A DNA stretch of 9,696 nt from JBPRGG01 sp051418075 (GTDB lineage: Bacteria; Bacteroidota; Bacteroidia; Cytophagales; Cyclobacteriaceae): assembly GCA_051418075.1 (NCBI GenBank), contig JBPRGG010000179.1, forward strand, positions 1-9,696. Reading direction: 5' to 3'. Below are positions 6,208-9,696 of the stretch, one piece after another. The notes beneath the pieces are model-generated. The model was not told the origin of the DNA. It saw only the letters and a program-made list of their open reading frames with translations, and did no database searches. The translations under genes were made by a program, and so were the position numbers. Each line of letters opens with the position of its first letter. Within the stretch, counting starts at the first letter, position 1.

Positions 6208-9126
6208 ATGGTCATAAAAGTTTTGTTTTTCTTACTGTTAATGCCTGGATTTATATTCGGAAATGATCAAATCGATTCCCTGAAAGTTGTCATTGCGCAA
6301 AATCCGCCTTTACCTCAAAAAGTGGATGCCATGTATCTTTTGGCAGAGCTTTATTACTATCAGGATAAAGATGAATCAAAAAAGCTGGCACAAAATATCC
6401 ATGCCTTATCTGCCAGTGCCGGCTATGATAAAGGGATCTGGAAAAGCCATAATATTTCCGCCTATCTGAAATATTTAGACGGACAATATGATTCAGCCAT
6501 TGCTGATTTTACCCGGGCTCTGGCCATCAGCAATACAAAGGAATTTGTTGAAGAACAAATTTTCAGTCATTATTGGCTGGCTTCCAGCTATATACAAAAG
6601 TCGGATTATGAAAAGGCGGAAGGGGAATATTACAAAAGCCTGAAACTGGCTATTTTCACTGAAAATCAAAAAGCGATAGCCAAAGCCTATATGGGGCTGG
6701 GCATTTTAAATTATCAGCAAAGCCGGTATGAAGACGCATTGTATCTTTACCTGAAGGCTGATTCAGTTTATGGAGATAAAGTTAGCATGAATCATGGCGA
6801 CGTACTTCAAAATATCGCTATTACGTACCATGTGTTGGATCAAAAAGTGTCTGAAGAGGAATATCTTAATCAGGCTTTGGATATTTATACTGCCATTGAC
6901 GATCAATATGGCATAAGTCATGTTTACCTTAGGCTGGGCAACATAGCCAAAGAAAACCATCAATTTAAAAAAGGACTGGCATATTTTAAGGCGGCGATCC
7001 CTTATTTCCGGGAAACCAAAAATTACACCAAACTGGCAGAGGTTTATTTATATCTGGGCAAAATATCCCTGGAGCAAGAAAAATTCCAGATTGCTCTGGA
7101 TTATTTTAACCAGGCCACAGAAAATGAAAATATAGAAAAACTCATAGAGGCAAATATCCTGTTGGGTAAAGGGATAGCCCTGGTCAACCTGGGTCAGAAG
7201 CAGGAAGCCATTCAATTCATTACTCAGGCAGATCGTTTTTCAGAAGAATTGACTTCCCTCGATTTCAAAGGGCAAATTTACCGGGGGTATGCCGCGTATT
7301 ACAAGTTGGTTGGTGATGCAGCCATGGTTTATCAAATGATGAGTAAGGCAAACCAAATAGTGGATAGCCTGGCCCGGATCAAAAGCTCCAAAACCCTGCA
7401 CGAAATGGAAGCGAAATATCAAAACGCTAAAAAACAGCAGGAAATTGAATTGCTGGCAACTCAAAATGCACTGAGTAAGCAGCAGAAAAGCAAACAGTTT
7501 ATCGTTTTTTTGGCCATTACCCTGTCTTTACTGGTTATCCTGGTCGGTTTGTTTTATTCATTTCAGCTGAAGCAAAAAGCCAACCGGAAACTGAAGGAAG
7601 CAGACCTGCTCAAATCTTCTTTCCTGACTAATATTTCCCATGAATTCCGTACGCCCTTACACCTGATATCCGGACCGGTTGAATACCGGCTGAAGGATCA
7701 TCGATTGCCATTAGTGTATAAAGAGGAGTTGGAAATGATCCAGCGAAATTCCAAGAACTTACTGAACCTGGTCGATCAATTGTTGGATTTGTCCAAACTG
7801 GAATCCGGTGTCATTAAACTCCGTGCAGACAGAATTTATCTTAATACCACCCTGAAGTCCCTGGCATCTTCATTTGAATTTATGGCCAGGCAGAAGCAAA
7901 TTAATTACCAGTTGCAATTCCCGGATAAGGAAGTTTTAATAGACACTCATCCGGATGCCCTGCACAAAATCGTGATGAATCTATTAGGCAATGCATTTAA
8001 ATATACACCCATATCAGGGATTATTCAATTTTCTGTTAAAATGATATCTGGTCAATTGATGGTGGAAGTTAAAAATTCAGGCAGTGGCATTGAGCCGGCA
8101 AAATTAAAGCAAATCTTTAATCGCTTTTATCAGTCTGATCCTCAAGTAGACGGACTGGGTGTTGGCCTGGCACTGGTAAAGGAACTGGCAGAAAGAATGA
8201 ACGGAAAGATCACTGCAAGTAGTGCTCCTGGCGATTGGACCACATTTATGCTGACATTGCCTGTTAAAGAGGTGCCAGAACAGGTGTATGCAGGGGAAAA
8301 TGACCGGCCAAATCCTGTAATAGCACCAGAATTAACCGGTCAGATGACACAGGAAGACAGGCAAACTTTGTTAATTGTGGATGATCATGCTGATACAAGG
8401 CACCTGATGCGTAACCTGTTCGCAGAAGATTATCATTTAATTATAGCAGAAAATGGACAAACCGGTTGGGAACTGGCCAAAGAAAACATTCCAGATATCA
8501 TTATTTCTGACCTGATGATGCCAGTGATGAATGGACTGGATTTGTGCAAACAGATCAAATCACATGAACTAACCAGCCATATACCGGTAATCCTGTTGAC
8601 AGCAAAAGCTGGCGATGAAAATGCATTGCAGGGGTTAGATCATGGGGCAGATGATTACCTGGTCAAACCCTTCAATCAGGATCTGTTGAAGGCAAAAACC
8701 CGAAATCTGATCAGCTTACGAGAAAAACTGCAGGAAAGATATGCCAGGGAAATCATCTTAAAACCCAAAGATGTAGAGGTAACCAGCCGGGAAGAGCAGT
8801 TTTTGGAGAAAGTAAGGCAAATTCTGGATAATTTTCTTACTGACGGAAATTTCAACGCCCGGCAATTCAGTGAAGAGATGGGCATGAGCCGGATGCAGCT
8901 TCACCGTAAACTTAAAGCTTTGACTGGTTTCACGGCCAATGAGCTTATTTTGACCCACCGCCTGGATATGGCTGCCCGGTTGTTGAAATCCAATCATGCC
9001 ACCGTAGCAGAGATCTGCTATCTGGCAGGATTTAACGATCCCTCCTATTTTTCAAAATGTTTTAAAGACAAATTTCATGTTTCACCTAGTGATTATCTCA
9101 AAGTAAAATCATTAAAACCCAAATAA
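6208..9126 (+). CDS. TPR hybrid histidine kinase / response regulator with AraC HTH
   Basis: The protein has 972 residues from ATG 6208. A longer TTG-started frame would overlap the promoter, and the signal peptide begins right at this ATG. Order of parts: signal peptide 1-18; TPR helical repeats ~36-370, predicted periplasmic; coiled coil ~392-428; membrane helix ~430-452; dimerisation/phospho-acceptor domain with SHEFRTPLH, H478; ATPase domain with N box MNLLGNAFKY (N591, N595), G1 box NSGSGI (623-628) and G2 box GLGVGL (649-654); receiver domain ~718-836 with acidic pair D725/D726, phospho-acceptor D768 in SDLMMP, T798 and K820; AraC-type helix-turn-helix ~861-965. This is the one-protein two-component architecture typical of Bacteroidota, with TPRs replacing the usual propeller sensor. 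It presumably senses an envelope signal, passes phosphate from H478 to D768 and switches transcription. The G1 box begins with Asn rather than Asp. The paired TTGTTACAA sites just downstream are a plausible target. Confidence 0.93.
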   Translation: MVIKVLFFLLLMPGFIFGNDQIDSLKVVIAQNPPLPQKVDAMYLLAELYYYQDKDESKKLAQNIHALSASAGYDKGIWKSHNISAYLKYLDGQYDSAIADFTRALAISNTKEFVEEQIFSHYWLASSYIQKSDYEKAEGEYYKSLKLAIFTENQKAIAKAYMGLGILNYQQSRYEDALYLYLKADSVYGDKVSMNHGDVLQNIAITYHVLDQKVSEEEYLNQALDIYTAIDDQYGISHVYLRLGNIAKENHQFKKGLAYFKAAIPYFRETKNYTKLAEVYLYLGKISLEQEKFQIALDYFNQATENENIEKLIEANILLGKGIALVNLGQKQEAIQFITQADRFSEELTSLDFKGQIYRGYAAYYKLVGDAAMVYQMMSKANQIVDSLARIKSSKTLHEMEAKYQNAKKQQEIELLATQNALSKQQKSKQFIVFLAITLSLLVILVGLFYSFQLKQKANRKLKEADLLKSSFLTNISHEFRTPLHLISGPVEYRLKDHRLPLVYKEELEMIQRNSKNLLNLVDQLLDLSKLESGVIKLRADRIYLNTTLKSLASSFEFMARQKQINYQLQFPDKEVLIDTHPDALHKIVMNLLGNAFKYTPISGIIQFSVKMISGQLMVEVKNSGSGIEPAKLKQIFNRFYQSDPQVDGLGVGLALVKELAERMNGKITASSAPGDWTTFMLTLPVKEVPEQVYAGENDRPNPVIAPELTGQMTQEDRQTLLIVDDHADTRHLMRNLFAEDYHLIIAENGQTGWELAKENIPDIIISDLMMPVMNGLDLCKQIKSHELTSHIPVILLTAKAGDENALQGLDHGADDYLVKPFNQDLLKAKTRNLISLREKLQERYAREIILKPKDVEVTSREEQFLEKVRQILDNFLTDGNFNARQFSEEMGMSRMQLHRKLKALTGFTANELILTHRLDMAARLLKSNHATVAEICYLAGFNDPSYFSKCFKDKFHVSPSDYLKVKSLKPK

Positions 9127-9201
9127 GGTTTCTAAGAAGCAATATAACTTTTATAGCATCTCTTCCTGCTGAAAACTGCATTCAATGACCTTCTGGTGTA
9201 A

Positions 9202-9237
9202 TTGTTACAATATTCCCAGTCTTTGTTACAAAACTCC
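9202..9237 (+). promoter_or_regulatory. Tandem operator: two TTGTTACAA repeats, 21 bp apart
   Basis: TTGTTACAA occurs at 9202-9210 and 9223-9231. The match extends rightward so that 13 of 15 bases agree (9202-9216 and 9223-9237). The 21-bp period is two helical turns and equals the half-site spacing bound by AraC-family proteins such as AraC at araI1-I2. Each 9-mer is itself a palindrome around the central T. The second repeat ends 23 bases before the TACATTTG box, so the pair covers roughly -70 to -37 of the inferred start site, an activator position. The AraC-type domain encoded immediately upstream is the obvious candidate ligand; this is inference. Confidence 0.6.
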
Positions 9238-9260
9238 TAATCGTTTTTTATGATCTCTTT

Positions 9261-9268
9261 TACATTTG
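9261..9268 (+). promoter_or_regulatory. TACATTTG promoter box (-7) for small ORF and collagen-like lipoprotein
   Basis: TACATTTG matches the Bacteroidota -7 consensus TAnnTTTG exactly. No TTG is present 19-21 bases upstream, so the -33 element is poor, as is usual for promoters needing an activator. Start of transcription is expected near 9273, about 20 bases before the small ORF. Confidence 0.55.
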
Positions 9269-9292
9269 ATCCGGAATTATTAACCCGTCTTC

Positions 9293-9451
9293 ATGTCAAA
9301 AAAGAGAATAGAATACGATGGTATTATTGAAGAACTGAAATTCAGAAAAATTTACATCAATGTAAATCATTTGAAAAAAGGCAAGTATGAAATACATATA
9401 ACATATAAAAATAAAATTATAAAAACTATTTACTTAACCTTTAACCAATAA
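9293..9451 (+). CDS. Small basic protein, 52 residues, unknown
   Basis: ATG 9293 to TAA 9449-9451 encodes 52 residues beginning MSKKRIEYDGIIEELKFRK and ending TIYLTFNQ. It is rich in Lys, Ile and Tyr, so basic, with no signal peptide or membrane segment, and alternates polar and hydrophobic residues (YINVNHL, YEIHITYKN, IIKTIYLTF) as in a small beta-sheet fold. It starts about 25 bases after a TACATTTG box and stops 5 bases before the collagen-like lipoprotein, so the two are probably co-transcribed. I do not recognise a family. It may be a real small protein or a translated leader; the coherent frame and position favour a gene. Confidence 0.5.
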   Translation: MSKKRIEYDGIIEELKFRKIYINVNHLKKGKYEIHITYKNKIIKTIYLTFNQ

Positions 9452-9456
9452 AAACA

Positions 9457-9696
9457 ATGAAAACTAAGCTTTTACTTGCACTATTCGTAGCATTTTTCTT
9501 CACCTTTCAAGGATGTGGCACCGATGATGATCCGGGTATTGAAGGACCTCGGGGTGAACAGGGACTTCAAGGAGACAAGGGTGACAAAGGTGACAAAGGT
9601 GACAAAGGGGATAAGGGTGACAAAGGTGACAAAGGTGATCCGGGAGAACAAGGTGAGAAAGGTGATCCAGGTGAGAAAGGTGATCCAGGTGAGAAA
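9457..9696 (+). CDS. Collagen-like repeat lipoprotein (5' part, cut by window end)
   Basis: Eighty codons are visible from ATG 9457 and the frame is open at the edge. The signal peptide KLLLALFVAFFFTFQGC has a lipobox (FQGC) with lipidated C20, followed by GTDDD, an acidic sequence of the type that directs Bacteroidota lipoproteins to the cell surface. From residue 27 on every third residue is Gly: 18 uninterrupted G-X-Y triplets, seven of them GDK, then GDP, GEQ and GEK. Such bacterial collagen-like proteins form trimeric helical stalks; the charged Lys/Asp-Glu triplets stabilise them without hydroxyproline. It is probably a surface fibre or adhesin whose C-terminal head lies outside the window. 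No good ribosome site is visible. It follows the small ORF by 5 bases. Confidence 0.88.
   Translation, partial: MKTKLLLALFVAFFFTFQGCGTDDDPGIEGPRGEQGLQGDKGDKGDKGDKGDKGDKGDKGDPGEQGEKGDPGEKGDPGEK
9571..9633 (+). repeat. 9-bp tandem coding repeat (GDK units)
   Basis: Seven consecutive copies of a 9-base unit close to GGTGACAAA encode Gly-Asp-Lys. Several are identical, others differ only at third positions (GGA, GGG, GAT, AAG). Units of 9 bases change length in frame, so slippage would vary stalk length without breaking the gene. Related 9- and 18-base units continue to the window edge as GGTGATCCA/GGTGAGAAA. Confidence 0.85.

Noticed and set aside
1..9696. CRISPR array, riboswitch or intact insertion sequence
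   Set aside because: No regularly spaced direct repeats, known riboswitch core or transposase frame with terminal repeats was seen.

Overview
The window reads as Bacteroidota (Cytophagia/Saprospiria-like) chromosome. The signs are promoter boxes of the TAnnTTTG type, weak Shine-Dalgarno sites, lipoproteins with acidic or serine residues after the lipid cysteine, and a one-protein hybrid sensor kinase that ends in an AraC-type DNA-binding domain. No ribosomal or marker gene allows a finer placement.

Left part (1-1906): the last codons of an unknown gene are followed by a complete tRNA-Asp(GTC) and a strong intrinsic terminator. Behind the tRNA lies what looks like a small remnant island. On the minus strand it holds an intact class II Fic AMP-transferase gene. 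One base after its stop codon begins the first ~28 residues of a serine recombinase, which then breaks off. About 640 bases upstream of fic hold no intact gene, only pieces of a decayed reading frame, a short tandem repeat and a hairpin.

Middle (1907-5766, minus strand): three closely spaced genes, probably one operon. In transcription order they encode an LPP20-like lipoprotein, a secreted protein with a DUF4384-like domain, and a secreted caspase-family (C14) protease carrying eight WG repeats and an intact His/Cys pair. All three have export signals, so I infer an envelope-associated caspase system.

Right part (5767-9696, plus strand): an AT-rich divergent intergenic region carries a good Bacteroidota promoter for a 972-residue hybrid two-component protein (signal peptide, TPRs, membrane helix, histidine kinase, receiver, AraC helix-turn-helix). 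Just downstream are two direct copies of a TTGTTACAA element exactly 21 bp apart, then a TACATTTG promoter box, a 52-codon small ORF, and 5 bases later the start of a collagen-like lipoprotein made of Gly-Asp-Lys triplets, cut by the window end. The 21-bp direct-repeat spacing is the geometry used by AraC-family regulators. The simplest model is that the hybrid kinase controls the small ORF and the collagen-like lipoprotein; whether it also controls the divergent caspase operon cannot be seen.
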